Source: Streptomyces specialis (GTDB lineage: Bacteria; Actinomycetota; Actinomycetes; Streptomycetales; Streptomycetaceae). Taken from it: 48,384 nucleotides of DNA. A program made the position numbers and the translations under genes. The notes below the pieces were generated by a model. The model was not told where the DNA came from and did no database searches. It saw only the letters and a list, made by a program, of their open reading frames with translations. The DNA lies in NCBI RefSeq assembly GCF_001493375.1, contig NZ_LN929757.1, positions 177,949 to 226,332 of the forward strand. Direction: 5' to 3'. Shown piece after piece: positions 8,321-17,030 of this stretch. The first letter of the stretch is position 1, and each line of letters begins with the position of its first letter.

Positions 8321-9436
8321 ATGACGTCCACCGCAGACCACCTGGCCGAATCCGTCACCGGCATCGTCGATGTCGTCGGCGGCAAGGCCCATCTCCGCCG
8401 CGACGGCTATCTCCCCGGGCCGCGCGACATCCCGCTGTCCCCCGCCCTGGTGCGCCGGTACGGGCTGCGCCGGGGCGACCACATCGAGGGCGCCGGCGAC
8501 CGGCGCGGCCTGGACCGGCTCGACACCCTCAACGGCATGGCACCCGAACGGGCCGCGGGCCGCCCCGACTTCGCCGACCTCGTGCCCATCCACCCCAACC
8601 GCAGGCTGCGCCTGGAGACGACGCCCCACCAACTCGTCACCCGCCTCATGGACTTGCTGACCCCCATCGGCAAGGGACAGCGCGGCCTGATCGTCGCGCC
8701 CCCCAAGACGGGCAAGACCACCATCCTGCGCGCCATCGCCGAGGGCATCACCCGCAACCACCCCGAGTGCCACCTGATGCTGGTGCTTCTGGACGAACGC
8801 CCCGAGGAAGTCACCGACTTGAGCCGCTCGGTGGACGCCGAGGTCATCGCCTCGCACTTCGACCACCCGGCCGTGGAGCACACCACCGCCGCCGCCCTCG
8901 CCGTCGAACGCGCCAAGCGCCTGGTCGAGGCCGGCCGTGACGTGGTGATCCTCCTCGACTCCCTCACCCGGCTGTGCCGCGCCCACAACACCACCGGCCG
9001 CTCCACCGGGCGCGTCCTGACCGGCGGCATCGACGCCGCAGCGCTGCACCCGCCCAAGCGCCTGTTCGGCGCGGCGCGCGCCGTCGAGGACGGCGGCTCG
9101 CTCACCATCCTCGCCACCGCCCTGGTCGACACCGGCTCGCGCGCCGACGACTTCTACTTCGAGGAGCTGAAGGGCACCGGCAACATGGAGCTGCGCCTGG
9201 ACCGCACGCTCGCCGACCGCCGGGTCTTCCCCGCCATCGACATCGACCCTTCCGGCACCCGGCGCGAGGAGTTCCTCTTCGCGCCCGCCGAACTCGCCCT
9301 CGTGCACCGGCTCCGCCATGCCCTGGGCGACCGGGACCCCCGGCAGGCAGCCGAGATGCTGCTGGAGCGGATGCGGCAGACCGGCAGCAACGCCGAGTTC
9401 CTCACCCGCGTCAGCCAGCGGGCGGCTCCGGTGTAG
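8321..9436 (+). CDS. rho: Short Rho-family transcription termination factor
   Basis: An RNA-dependent hexameric helicase of the Rho family, 371 residues. Residues about 10-90 form the cold-shock-like primary RNA-binding domain ([20 protein letters not shown]). Walker A is APPKTGKTT (126-134) and Walker B is [11 protein letters not shown]. The Q/R-loop region [17 protein letters not shown] and the closing [18 protein letters not shown] are intact. It lacks the N-terminal helix bundle and the long basic insert of the main actinobacterial Rho, so it is probably a second, accessory Rho. The ATG at 8321 follows GAGGACCACGT; the frame runs open upstream, but that part is C-rich leader. It converges with the LigD-type gene, overlapping by 26 nt. 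Confidence 0.92.
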   Translation: MTSTADHLAESVTGIVDVVGGKAHLRRDGYLPGPRDIPLSPALVRRYGLRRGDHIEGAGDRRGLDRLDTLNGMAPERAAGRPDFADLVPIHPNRRLRLETTPHQLVTRLMDLLTPIGKGQRGLIVAPPKTGKTTILRAIAEGITRNHPECHLMLVLLDERPEEVTDLSRSVDAEVIASHFDHPAVEHTTAAALAVERAKRLVEAGRDVVILLDSLTRLCRAHNTTGRSTGRVLTGGIDAAALHPPKRLFGAARAVEDGGSLTILATALVDTGSRADDFYFEELKGTGNMELRLDRTLADRRVFPAIDIDPSGTRREEFLFAPAELALVHRLRHALGDRDPRQAAEMLLERMRQTGSNAEFLTRVSQRAAPV

Positions 9437-10478
9437 CCTTCGGGCGCTTCGCCCGGCTCGGCTGGACCCGCGTTGGCTCACCGGCCGCCTTGGGATGGTC
9501 CGGCGGGTAGGGCAGGTCGCCCAGGCCGTGCTCGCGTTCGTCCCGTTCCGCCAGCTCCAGCACCGCCTCCAGCCGGCAGGGATGGTCCGCCATCTCCGCG
9601 TGCACGTCGCCCACGTCCGCGAACCGGCCCGGCATCGTCGCCAGGTCGAAGTCCTCGGGCACGGCGTCGGGCACCTCCTCCCACCGCAGCGGCGCCGACA
9701 CCGGCGCCCTCGGGCGCGGCCGGACCGAGTACGCGCTGGCGATCGTCCGGTCCCGGGCCATCTGGTTGTAGTCCACGAAGATCTTCGCCCCCCGCTCCTC
9801 CTTCCACCACGAGGTGGTGATCCGCTCCGGCGCCCGGCGCTCCAGCTCCCGGCCGATCGCGATCGCCGCCCGCCGCACCTGCGGGAACGTCCACTCGGGC
9901 ACGATCGGCACGAAGACGTGCAGCCCGCGCCCGCCGGACGTCTTCGGCCAGCCGCGCAGGCCCAGCTCCTCCAGCAGCTCCCGCAGCTCGATCGCCGCCC
10001 GCACCGCGTCGGCGTACCCCGTCCCCGGCTGCGGATCGAGGTCGATCCGCAGCTCGTCCGGGTGATCGGTGTCGTCGCGCCGCACCGGCCAGGGGTGGAA
10101 CGTCAGACAGCCCAGATTCGCCGCCCACACCACCGCCGCCGGCTCGGTCGGACAGATCTCGTCGGCGTACCGCCCGCTGGGGAACGCGATCCGCCCGGTG
10201 GGGATCCACTCCGGCAGGTTCTTCGGCGCCCGCTTCTGGAAGAACGACTCGCCGGTCACGCCCTCCGGGAACCGTTCCAGCGTCGTCGGCCGGTCGCGCA
10301 GCGCCCGCACCGCGCCCTCGCCCACCGCGAGGTAGTACCGGGCGACGTCCAGCTTGGTGAAGCCGCGCTCCGGAAAGTACACCTTGTCGGGACTCGACAG
10401 CCGCACCGTCCGCCCACCCACGGTGAGCTCCAGCGCACGCTTCCCGTCGCCCGCGCGGCTCTTGTCAGCACCGGCCAT
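9411..10478 (-). CDS. LigD-type primase-polymerase domain protein (NHEJ)
   Basis: A stand-alone archaeo-eukaryotic-primase-type polymerase like the polymerase domain of bacterial LigD, which fills gaps and adds ribonucleotides during non-homologous end joining. The 355 residues start with VRLSSPDKVYFP (typical of the family). The metal-binding Asp pair is D146/D148 in RIDLDPQPG, and the third Asp is D236 in IFVDYNQMARDRT; KTSGGRGLHVFVP also fits. No ligase or nuclease domain is attached. It is divergent from an ATP-dependent ligase gene, 77 nt apart, so the two LigD activities are on separate proteins. No Ku gene lies in the window. Confidence 0.93.
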   Translation of the reverse strand: MAGADKSRAGDGKRALELTVGGRTVRLSSPDKVYFPERGFTKLDVARYYLAVGEGAVRALRDRPTTLERFPEGVTGESFFQKRAPKNLPEWIPTGRIAFPSGRYADEICPTEPAAVVWAANLGCLTFHPWPVRRDDTDHPDELRIDLDPQPGTGYADAVRAAIELRELLEELGLRGWPKTSGGRGLHVFVPIVPEWTFPQVRRAAIAIGRELERRAPERITTSWWKEERGAKIFVDYNQMARDRTIASAYSVRPRPRAPVSAPLRWEEVPDAVPEDFDLATMPGRFADVGDVHAEMADHPCRLEAVLELAERDEREHGLGDLPYPPDHPKAAGEPTRVQPSRAKRPKATPEPPAG

Positions 10479-10555
10479 GACGCCACCGTAGGCCGCCGCA
10501 CCCGAACGCGCCCGCCGGCGGGCGCCGCGCGGGGCCCGCGCCCAGAATCCGGGAC

Positions 10556-11635
10556 ATGGACCTCCCGGTGATGCCGCCCGTCAAACCGATGCTCGCCAAG
10601 CCGCAGGCACGCATCCCCGCCGGCATGCACTACGAAGCCAAATGGGACGGCTTCCGGGCCGTCGTCTTCCGCGACGGCGACGAGATCGAGATCGGCAGCC
10701 GCACCACCAAGCCCCTCACCCGGTACTTCCCCGAGCTGGCCGACGGCCTGCGCGCCCACCTGCCCGCGCGGTGCGTCGTGGACGGCGAGATCGTCATCGC
10801 CACCGGCGGCCGGCTCGACTTCGACGCCCTGCTGGAACGCATCCACCCCGCCGCCTCGCGGGTCCGGCAGCTCGCCGAGCGGACCCCCGCGAGCTTCGTC
10901 GCCTTCGACCTGCTCGCCCTCGGCGACGACTCCCTGCTGGACACACCGCTGCGCGAGCGCCGCGCCGCCCTCACCACCGCCCTCGCCGACGCCCGGGCCC
11001 CGCTCTTCGTCGCCCCCGCCACCCGCGATCTCGCGGTCGCGCAGGACTGGTACGAGCGGTTCGAGGGCGCCGGACTCGACGGCGTCGCCGCCAAACCCCT
11101 CGACCTGCCCTACCGCCCGGACGAGCGCGCGATGGTCAAGGTCAAGCACGAGCGGACCGCCGCCTGCGTCGTCGCCGGACTGCGCCACCACAAGTCGGGC
11201 CCCGTCGTGGGCTCGCTGCTGCTGGGCCTGCGTGACGCGTCCGGGCGCCTCCAGCACGTCGGTGTCTGCGCGGCCTTCCCCATGAAACGGCGGCAGGAGC
11301 TGATGGCGGAGCTGGAACCCCTGGTGATGGACGGCGTGGCGGGCCACCCGTGGGCCGACTGGGGACGCGAGGAGGCGCACGCGGACAGCCGGATGCCGGG
11401 CGGGCCCAGCCGCTGGGCCGGCGGCAAGGACCTGTCCTGGGTGCCGCTGCGCCCGGAACGGGTCTGCGAGGTCGCCTACGACCACATGCAGGGCGACCGC
11501 TTCCGGCACACCGCGCGCTTCCGCCGCTGGCGGCCCGACCGGACTCCGGAGGACTGCACCTACGCGCAGTTGGAGGAGCCGGTCCGGTACGACCTGGACG
11601 AGGTCCTCACCCCGGGTCACCGTCACCGGCGCTGA
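10556..11635 (+). CDS. ATP-dependent DNA ligase, LigC-like
   Basis: A 359-residue ATP-dependent DNA ligase. The nucleotidyl lysine is K29 in YEAKWDGFRA (motif I), RCVVDGEIV is motif III, DGVAAKPLDLPY is motif IV, and MVKVKHERTA is motif V before the OB-fold. Size and motif spacing match the small LigC type rather than the multidomain LigD. It starts at ATG 10556 and is divergent from the LigD-type polymerase gene, so the pair could act together in end joining or gap repair. The HIT gene on the other strand overlaps its 3' end by 29 nt. Confidence 0.93.
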   Translation: MDLPVMPPVKPMLAKPQARIPAGMHYEAKWDGFRAVVFRDGDEIEIGSRTTKPLTRYFPELADGLRAHLPARCVVDGEIVIATGGRLDFDALLERIHPAASRVRQLAERTPASFVAFDLLALGDDSLLDTPLRERRAALTTALADARAPLFVAPATRDLAVAQDWYERFEGAGLDGVAAKPLDLPYRPDERAMVKVKHERTAACVVAGLRHHKSGPVVGSLLLGLRDASGRLQHVGVCAAFPMKRRQELMAELEPLVMDGVAGHPWADWGREEAHADSRMPGGPSRWAGGKDLSWVPLRPERVCEVAYDHMQGDRFRHTARFRRWRPDRTPEDCTYAQLEEPVRYDLDEVLTPGHRHRR

Positions 11636-12038
11636 CGGCCGCCCGGAGCCGGGCCGCCACCGCCGCGGCCTCGGCGTCGTCGGCGTAGCGGGTGCGGGGC
11701 CAGAAGAAGCCGCGCAGCCCGTCCTTGCGCCGCCGGGGCACCACATGCGCGTGGAGATGCGGCACCGACTGGCTGACCCGGTTGTTCATGGCCACGAACG
11801 ACCCGTCCGCCCCCAGAGCGCTCTCCACGGCCGCCGCGCCCCGCCGCACCCGCAGGAAGAACGGGCCCACGTCCGGCCCGGGCAGCTCCGTCAGCGTCCC
11901 GGCGTGCGCCCGGGGCACCACCAGCACATGGCCGGGGAACAGCGGCCTGGTGTCGAGGAACGCCACCGCCCGCTCGTCCACCAGCACCCGGTGGGCCGGG
12001 GCGTCACCGGCCGCGATCGCGCAGAAGAGACAGTCCAC
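11607..12038 (-). CDS. HIT family nucleotide hydrolase/transferase
   Basis: A histidine-triad protein (about 143 residues) with the N-terminal zinc-type DCLFCAI, FPGHVLVVPRAH in the middle, and the active HxHxH as SVPHLHAHVVPR. It probably hydrolyses nucleoside phosphoramidates or dinucleotides, which is a family property. The GTG at 12036-12038 gives the usual MDCLFC start; another GTG at 12062 would add eight residues, and neither has a strong ribosome site. It converges with the ligase gene, overlapping it by 29 nt. Confidence 0.87.
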   Translation of the reverse strand: MDCLFCAIAAGDAPAHRVLVDERAVAFLDTRPLFPGHVLVVPRAHAGTLTELPGPDVGPFFLRVRRGAAAVESALGADGSFVAMNNRVSQSVPHLHAHVVPRRRKDGLRGFFWPRTRYADDAEAAAVAARLRAAVSAGDGDPG

Positions 12039-12254
12039 GCCCCCAGTCAACCGCCGGAGCACCGCCAGGACGCGTCACGGCACGGGTACGGGAGAGTTCG
12101 TCCCGGCGCCCCGCCACGCGGTCCGCCGGCTCCGGCCAGGCGCCGGCCGCCCTCGGCGGCGCCGGCCGCGGGCCCTGAGCCGGTCACGCCCTCGCGCGGC
12201 CTTTCGATAAGCTCGCAGGCCGGGTCGACGAGAATGGTGGGGTGCGAGCTGCCG

Positions 12255-12767
12255 ATGGCGTACACATACGGCCGTACTGTCAAACACTGCCCGTACTGCG
12301 GCACCGGCTACGCCGCCCTCCGGGGATGGCCCAGGGACTGCCCCGGCTGCGGCGAGACGCAGTGGGCCAACCCGCTGCCCGTCGCGGTGGCCCTGCTTCC
12401 GGTGTTCGACGACACCGCCGGGCGAGGACTCGTCGTGGTACGGCGCGACATCGAGCCGTGCCGTGGTGAACTCGCCCTGCCCGGCGGCTACATGGAACTC
12501 GGTGAGACCTGGCAGCAGGCCGCCGTCCGGGAGCTCCGGGAGGAGACCGGACTGACCGCGACGGCGGCGGAGGCCACGCTCTTCGACGTACTGAGCGCGG
12601 ACCGGACGCTGAACCTCTTCGCCCTGCTGCAGGCCAGGGACGCGCGCTCCCTGCCGGCTTCCTCCGCCACCGCCGAGGCCACCGAGTGGCTGGTTCTACG
12701 GGAGCCGACGGAACTGGCCTTCCCCACCCACACCGGGGTGGTGTCGGCCTACTTCGCCCGCCGCTGA
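12255..12767 (+). CDS. NUDIX hydrolase with N-terminal zinc ribbon
   Basis: A 170-residue NUDIX hydrolase. It opens with a zinc-ribbon (HCPYCGTGY ... CPGCGE, four Cys) and has a complete Nudix box, GYMELGETWQQAAVRELRE continuing into ETGL (G-x5-E-x7-RE-x2-EE-x-GL). The ribbon resembles NADH-pyrophosphatase-like NUDIX proteins, so a dinucleotide or NAD-type substrate is possible but not proven. The ATG at 12255 was chosen; an in-frame ATG at 12234 would add seven residues. It converges with rppA, 17 nt apart. Confidence 0.88.
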   Translation: MAYTYGRTVKHCPYCGTGYAALRGWPRDCPGCGETQWANPLPVAVALLPVFDDTAGRGLVVVRRDIEPCRGELALPGGYMELGETWQQAAVRELREETGLTATAAEATLFDVLSADRTLNLFALLQARDARSLPASSATAEATEWLVLREPTELAFPTHTGVVSAYFARR

Positions 12768-12784
12768 CCCGCGGATCCGGGTCG

Positions 12785-13894
12785 TCAGGCCACGCCGGCC
12801 TGCTGCTCGCTCCTGCGCTCCGAGGTCTCCTCGCCCAGGGTCGGGCTCTCGGAGACCCACCGGCCGAGGGCCATCTCGGCGGTGATACCGGGGCCGAAGC
12901 CCGCGATCAGCCCCTTGGAGCCGTCGGCGACACCGCCGGCTTCGAAGAGGCGGTCGAGGGCGTCGAAGACCACGCAGCTCGCGATGTTCCCGCGTTCGGT
13001 GAGCGTGGCCCTGCTGAAGCGGAACATCTCCGGGTCGACGTTGAGGAAGTAGCACAGGTCGTCGAGAATCCGGGGACCGCCGGCGTGCACGATGTGGAAG
13101 TCCAGGCCCGACACGTCCCAGTTGTGCTGGGTGGCGAGCGTGCGCAGCGCCGGGGCCAGCATCTTCATGGTCGTCGGGACCCGCTTGTCGAGCTGGAAGT
13201 GGAAGCCCGTGTCCCGCACCGCGTAGGAGATCCAGTCCTCGGTGTCCGGCACCAGGTGCGAGGCGTTCCGCTCCAGGGCCATCCCGGTGCCGCCCTGACC
13301 GCGCACAACGGCGGCGGCCACGGCGTCCCCGAAGAGACCGTTGGACAGCAGGTTCCCCACGCCCAGGTCCGTCGGCTGGTAGCACAGCGAGCAGAACTCG
13401 CAGGCCACGATCAACACGTTGGAGTCCGGGTAGGCCAGGCAGAAGTCGTGCGCGCGGTTGATCGCCGCGCCACCGGCCGCGCAGCCGAGCTGGGCGATCG
13501 GCAACTGCCTGGTCTCGGGCTTGAACCCCAGGGTGTTGATCAGCCAGGCCGTCAGCGAGGGCATCATGAACCCGGTGCACGAGACGTACACGATGAGGTC
13601 GATGTCCTCGACGGTCACGCCGGCGTTGTCCAGGGCCCCGTAGACGACGGGGGGGACGCGGCGCTTGGCCTCAGCCTCGTAGACCTTGTTGCGGGTTTCG
13701 AAACCCGGGTGCTTCAGCGTCTCCTCGATCGGCTGGACGAGGTGCCGGGTCATGACCCCGGTGTTCTCGATCAGACGCAGCGCGAGACGGAGCTGCGGGT
13801 GGTCGGCGTGCATGGTGCGCGCCAGCTCCAGGGTTTCCTCGTTGGTGAGCACATTCTCCGGGACCGCGATAGACGGTCGGCACAGCGTTGCCAT
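12785..13894 (-). CDS. rppA: 1,3,6,8-tetrahydroxynaphthalene synthase (type III PKS)
   Basis: A type III polyketide synthase that builds tetrahydroxynaphthalene from five malonyl-CoA; it oxidises to flaviolin and then to dark pigments. The catalytic triad falls at the RppA positions: C138 (AQLGCAAGG), H270 (HIVHAGG) and N303 (RGNIAS). The N-terminus MATLCRPSIAVPE and the stretch HLVQPIEETLKHPGFE are those of Streptomyces RppA. The 369-residue length is normal. GAGGGG lies 5 nt before the ATG. The P450 gene is 76 nt upstream on the same strand, so the two are probably co-transcribed with the P450 first, the reverse of the order recalled for S. griseus. Confidence 0.96.
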   Translation of the reverse strand: MATLCRPSIAVPENVLTNEETLELARTMHADHPQLRLALRLIENTGVMTRHLVQPIEETLKHPGFETRNKVYEAEAKRRVPPVVYGALDNAGVTVEDIDLIVYVSCTGFMMPSLTAWLINTLGFKPETRQLPIAQLGCAAGGAAINRAHDFCLAYPDSNVLIVACEFCSLCYQPTDLGVGNLLSNGLFGDAVAAAVVRGQGGTGMALERNASHLVPDTEDWISYAVRDTGFHFQLDKRVPTTMKMLAPALRTLATQHNWDVSGLDFHIVHAGGPRILDDLCYFLNVDPEMFRFSRATLTERGNIASCVVFDALDRLFEAGGVADGSKGLIAGFGPGITAEMALGRWVSESPTLGEETSERRSEQQAGVA

Positions 13895-13915
13895 GATCCC
13901 CTCCCCTGACCGTGG

Positions 13916-13933
13916 GCACTCCCCATGGAGTGC
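13916..13933 (-). promoter_or_regulatory. Inverted repeat in the rppA leader
   Basis: A perfect 7-bp inverted repeat (GCACTCC at 13916-13922, GGAGTGC at 13927-13933) with loop CCAT lies 22 nt upstream of the rppA start, between the P450 stop and rppA. It could be an operator or an RNA hairpin modulating expression of the second gene. There is no direct evidence for either. Confidence 0.35.
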
Positions 13934-13970
13934 GCCCCGGCATCGATGGCTGTCTCAGTGTTAAACCCGG

Positions 13971-15197
13971 TCACCAAGAGACCGGGAGCTCATACGGGTA
14001 ACGCCAGATGGACTCGGTGTTCCAGCGCACTTCCTCGACCGGGACGGCCAGCTCCAGGTTCGGGAACCGCCTGAGCAGGGTCCCGATGGCCAGCTCGATC
14101 TCCATGATGGCCAGCGGAGAGCCGACGCAGTGGTGCGCACCCCACCCGAAGGTCATGCTCGGCTGCGCGGGCCGGTCGAAGTCGAGCTCGTCGGGCCGGT
14201 CGTAGCGCTGCGGGTCCCGGTTCGCGGCGAGGTACGACACGTGCACCGTGTCGCCCGCCTTGATGGTCACTCCGCTGAGCTCGACATCCTCCGTCGCGAT
14301 GCGCGGGATGCCGACGCCCTTGCGGAACGGGATGAAACGCAGCAGCTCTTCCAGCGCCTGCGGAAGCATCTCCGGCCTGGCCCGCACCTTCGCGAGCTGA
14401 TCGGGATGCGTGAGCATGGTGTACGTGATGTTGCTGAGCTGGTACGTGCTGGTGTCGTGCCCGGTCATGAGCAGCACCATCGCCATGACGGTCAGCTCGT
14501 CGGCGCCGAGGATCTCGTCGCCGTCCCTGGCGGTGGCCAGGGAGCTGATCAGGTCCTCCCCCGGGTTCTGCCGGCGGGCCTGGGTGAGGTCCGCGAAGTA
14601 GGCCCTGAGCTCGGCCTTGGCCTCGGCGGCCGTCTCGCGGGTCGCCGCCCCGATGGTCATCATCTCCATCGCGCGGCGCCGCAACTCCGGTCGGTCGGTC
14701 TCCGGAATGTCGAGGACCTCGCAGATGGTGGTCAGGGGCAGCCGTGCGGACAGGTGCTTGACCAGGTCCGCGGGCGGGCCGTGGTCCGCCATCTCGTCGA
14801 GCAGAGCGTCCACGATGCGCTGCGTCGCCGGCTTCATCGCCTCGACGCGGGGTGCGGTGAACGCCTGGGAGACCAGGCGCCGCAGCCGGCTGCTCTCCGG
14901 CGGGTCCAGCAGGTTGATGGACTCGGTCTGGACGATCGGTTCCGGCGTCATGCGCGGGAAGTCACGCCCGGCCACCGCCGCCCGGCTGAAGCGCCGGTCG
15001 GTCGTCACGGTCCTGATGTCGTCGAACCTGGTGACCAGCCACGCCTCACCCTGGCCGTAGGCCATCGTGATGCGGCTGATCGGTTCCTCGGTCATTAGTT
15101 GCCTGAGCAACGGATCGAATTCGATGCCTTCAGCGAAATCGAACGGGCAAGCCCGTACGGCGTCGGAGGTTCCCACCCCAGTACTCCAATCGGTCAT
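13971..15197 (-). CDS. Cytochrome P450, partner of RppA
   Basis: A 408-residue bacterial class I P450. The heme Cys is C357 in FGWGAHHCVG; the I-helix oxygen site is TGHDTS (245-250), and the K-helix ExxR is in LEELLR. The segment VSYLAANRDP and the closing ELPVSW resemble CYP158A2/P450mel-type enzymes that couple or oxidise flaviolin/tetrahydroxynaphthalene, consistent with rppA being next; the exact subfamily is not proven. Its start is odd: AGGAGG directly abuts the ATG at 15195-15197 with no spacer. No better ATG is near; the frame continues upstream without a typical P450 N-terminus. It needs a ferredoxin and reductase from elsewhere. Confidence 0.9.
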   Translation of the reverse strand: MTDWSTGVGTSDAVRACPFDFAEGIEFDPLLRQLMTEEPISRITMAYGQGEAWLVTRFDDIRTVTTDRRFSRAAVAGRDFPRMTPEPIVQTESINLLDPPESSRLRRLVSQAFTAPRVEAMKPATQRIVDALLDEMADHGPPADLVKHLSARLPLTTICEVLDIPETDRPELRRRAMEMMTIGAATRETAAEAKAELRAYFADLTQARRQNPGEDLISSLATARDGDEILGADELTVMAMVLLMTGHDTSTYQLSNITYTMLTHPDQLAKVRARPEMLPQALEELLRFIPFRKGVGIPRIATEDVELSGVTIKAGDTVHVSYLAANRDPQRYDRPDELDFDRPAQPSMTFGWGAHHCVGSPLAIMEIELAIGTLLRRFPNLELAVPVEEVRWNTESIWRYPYELPVSW

Positions 15198-15560
15198 CCT
15201 CCTGGACTCAAGAGTCGTCCCCGGTGGTTGCCAGTCCCATGCGTATGCGCACGAAATTAACCCTTTCGTGGAAGCATTCCCCAAAGCTTCTTTCCGGATG
15301 TGAAGTATTGAGCACAGGATGATGATCTGGATATGCCTGCGGCATGGGCCGAGCGGCTTCCGGGCGCGGCTCCGGGGGCGGGAAGCGGGCGGCCCACGGG
15401 AGGCGTGAGGGCGCGTCACCGCGGCGGTGGGGGCATCGCGGGGAGCCGGTACGGGTGTTCGGCTGCCCGGTTCCGGGGCGCGTACACGGGAATGTCAAAC
15501 CCGGCTCCCGGCTCCCGGCCAGGTGACGGCGGCGCGGCACTCGACGGTGCCGGACGGAAG
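15198..15560. other. Intergenic region upstream of the P450 gene, no gene seen
   Basis: About 360 nt lie between the P450 start and the terminator of the ATP-grasp gene. The 100 nt next to the P450 (15200-15330) are AT-richer than the surroundings (for example aaattaaccctttcg) and probably contain the promoter and regulator sites of the P450-rppA operon. The remaining part is GC-rich and has only short shadow frames on both strands. No confident promoter could be picked. Confidence 0.5.
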
Positions 15561-15592
15561 GAGGCGGGCGTCCGGTGGCCGGCGCCCGCCTC
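15561..15592 (-). terminator. Hairpin terminator after the ATP-grasp gene
   Basis: Arms 15561-15570 and 15583-15592 are perfectly complementary (10 bp), and the interior CCGG-TGG-CCGG extends the stem by 4 bp after a single bulge. It begins 23 nt downstream of the stop codon of the minus-strand ATP-grasp gene. Confidence 0.7.
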
Positions 15593-15614
15593 GTAGGTCA
15601 CTTCGGACCGGGTC

Positions 15615-16793
15615 CTAGACCAGTTCCCCCGCCGCCGCGAGGGCCCCGGCGTCCAGGCCGGCGGCGACCTCGGTGACGGTCTCGGTGACCGCCACCCGCC
15701 CGCCGAGGCGCAGCGGGGTCAGGGGCCCCGGGTCGCCGGTCAGCAGCAGACGCACGGCCGCCCAGGGCAGGTTGACCCCGGTGAACGCGGTCTGGAAGAT
15801 GCCGGCCGAGGGCCGGGGGTTGGCCTCCAGCAGCACCGGCTCCCCGTTGCGGTGGCGCAACTGGACGTTGGAGAGGTAGGCCAGCCGGAAGTGGCCGACC
15901 AGCCGTTCCGCGATCGCGGTGAAGGCGGGATCGTCCAGCAGCAGCCGGTAACGGCCCTGTTTGGCCCGGGATATGCCGGCCAGCAGCGTCCCCTGGGGGG
16001 TGGAGAGGCAGTCCACGCTCACCTCGGGCCCTTCGAGATAGGGCATGACGATGAACTGCGGGACGTTCTCCTCCTCGTCCGCCGCCCGTTTCAGCGCCGC
16101 GGCCACGGCGTCGACGGAGACCAGCGGCCGGGCCGGGGCGAGCAGGTCCCTCATGCTGAGAGGGCTGTCGTCCAGGATGCGGAACCCGAAGGCCGAGTAC
16201 TCGCCGGCGGGTTTGATGCAGACGGTGTCGCCGGTCCTGGAGAGTTCCTCCACCGCCGCGCGCAGTCCGTCGGCGTCGGACACCACGCGCCACTCGGGCA
16301 CGGGCACGCCGATGGCGCGGGCCGCCTCGTAGGTGCGGCTCTTGCTCGTGAGCACGTCGACCGCCATGGGCGAGGAGCACATCAGCCGGGTGCCCAGGGC
16401 GGCGAACGCGTCGGCGTGCGCGGCCAGGGCGTCGAGCCTCCTGGGAGGGACGAGCACGTCGATTCCGTGCCTGCGGCAGAAATCGAGCGCGAAGGCGGCG
16501 TAGTCGTCGTTGCCGACGCGATGGGGCTCGACCTCTCCCACATCGCATGCCGCCAGTGCGGGCGCGGCGGGGTCCACGTTCGTGCCGTAGAGGCGGACGT
16601 GGGCGCCATCAGGGTTGTCGCGCAACATCCGCATCACCTGAGTCGTGGCTGCCCCGGCGCTGCTGAGCCAAATACGTAGTGCTATCGCGACGCTCCCCTC
16701 ATCATCGATGCCAACACACGTGTCGTCACGTACGCCGTCGGGGATCGGGCAGGCGGGAAGTGCCCACGCCATATACCACGGTCGCCGGGCCAT
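15615..16793 (-). CDS. Orphan ATP-grasp enzyme (carbamoyl-phosphate-synthase-like fold)
   Basis: An ATP-grasp protein of up to 392 residues. An N-terminal pre-ATP-grasp Rossmann part carries RIWLSSAGAATTQVMRMLRD, followed by ATP-binding VCIKPAGEYSAFGFRIL, the adenine-contact MPYLEGPEVSVD and the metal-binding VLLEANPRPSAG. Such enzymes ligate an acid to an amine or thiol via an acyl-phosphate; the substrates cannot be told. The start is unclear: ATGs at 16793 and 16772 are in frame with no good ribosome site, and the conserved part begins only about 40 residues in. It stands alone between the P450-rppA promoter region and the MFS tail. Confidence 0.82.
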   Translation of the reverse strand: MARRPWYMAWALPACPIPDGVRDDTCVGIDDEGSVAIALRIWLSSAGAATTQVMRMLRDNPDGAHVRLYGTNVDPAAPALAACDVGEVEPHRVGNDDYAAFALDFCRRHGIDVLVPPRRLDALAAHADAFAALGTRLMCSSPMAVDVLTSKSRTYEAARAIGVPVPEWRVVSDADGLRAAVEELSRTGDTVCIKPAGEYSAFGFRILDDSPLSMRDLLAPARPLVSVDAVAAALKRAADEEENVPQFIVMPYLEGPEVSVDCLSTPQGTLLAGISRAKQGRYRLLLDDPAFTAIAERLVGHFRLAYLSNVQLRHRNGEPVLLEANPRPSAGIFQTAFTGVNLPWAAVRLLLTGDPGPLTPLRLGGRVAVTETVTEVAAGLDAGALAAAGELV

Positions 16794-16941
16794 GCATGAT
16801 CATGTGTGAAGCGGATCATAGCCCCTCGGCGTGACGGTGATGTTTCTCACCGGGACGGGACGTCCCCTCATTCGGTCACGCGCCCGAACTCCCTTTCGGG
16901 CGGCGGCGATACGCGCGTTACGGGGGAGCGCCGCGGCCGGT

Positions 16942-16962
16942 CTCCCGGCGTGACGCCGGGGG
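16942..16962 (-). terminator. Hairpin downstream of the MFS transporter gene
   Basis: A 9-bp stem (core CCCGGCG 16944-16950 with CGCCGGG 16954-16960, loop TGA, one G-U pair in the extension) lies about 70 nt past the reconstructed stop of the minus-strand MFS gene. The rest of 16800-17030 holds no convincing gene. Confidence 0.5.
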
Positions 16963-17030
16963 CCGCCGGAGGCTGCCGGTGCGGGCGTTCCGGGGGCGGC
17001 CGGGGACCGGCGCGGACGGACGTTGGCGCG

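Noticed and set aside
12766..12783. Terminator between NUDIX and rppA genes
   Set aside because: Only a 6-bp stem; too weak to call.
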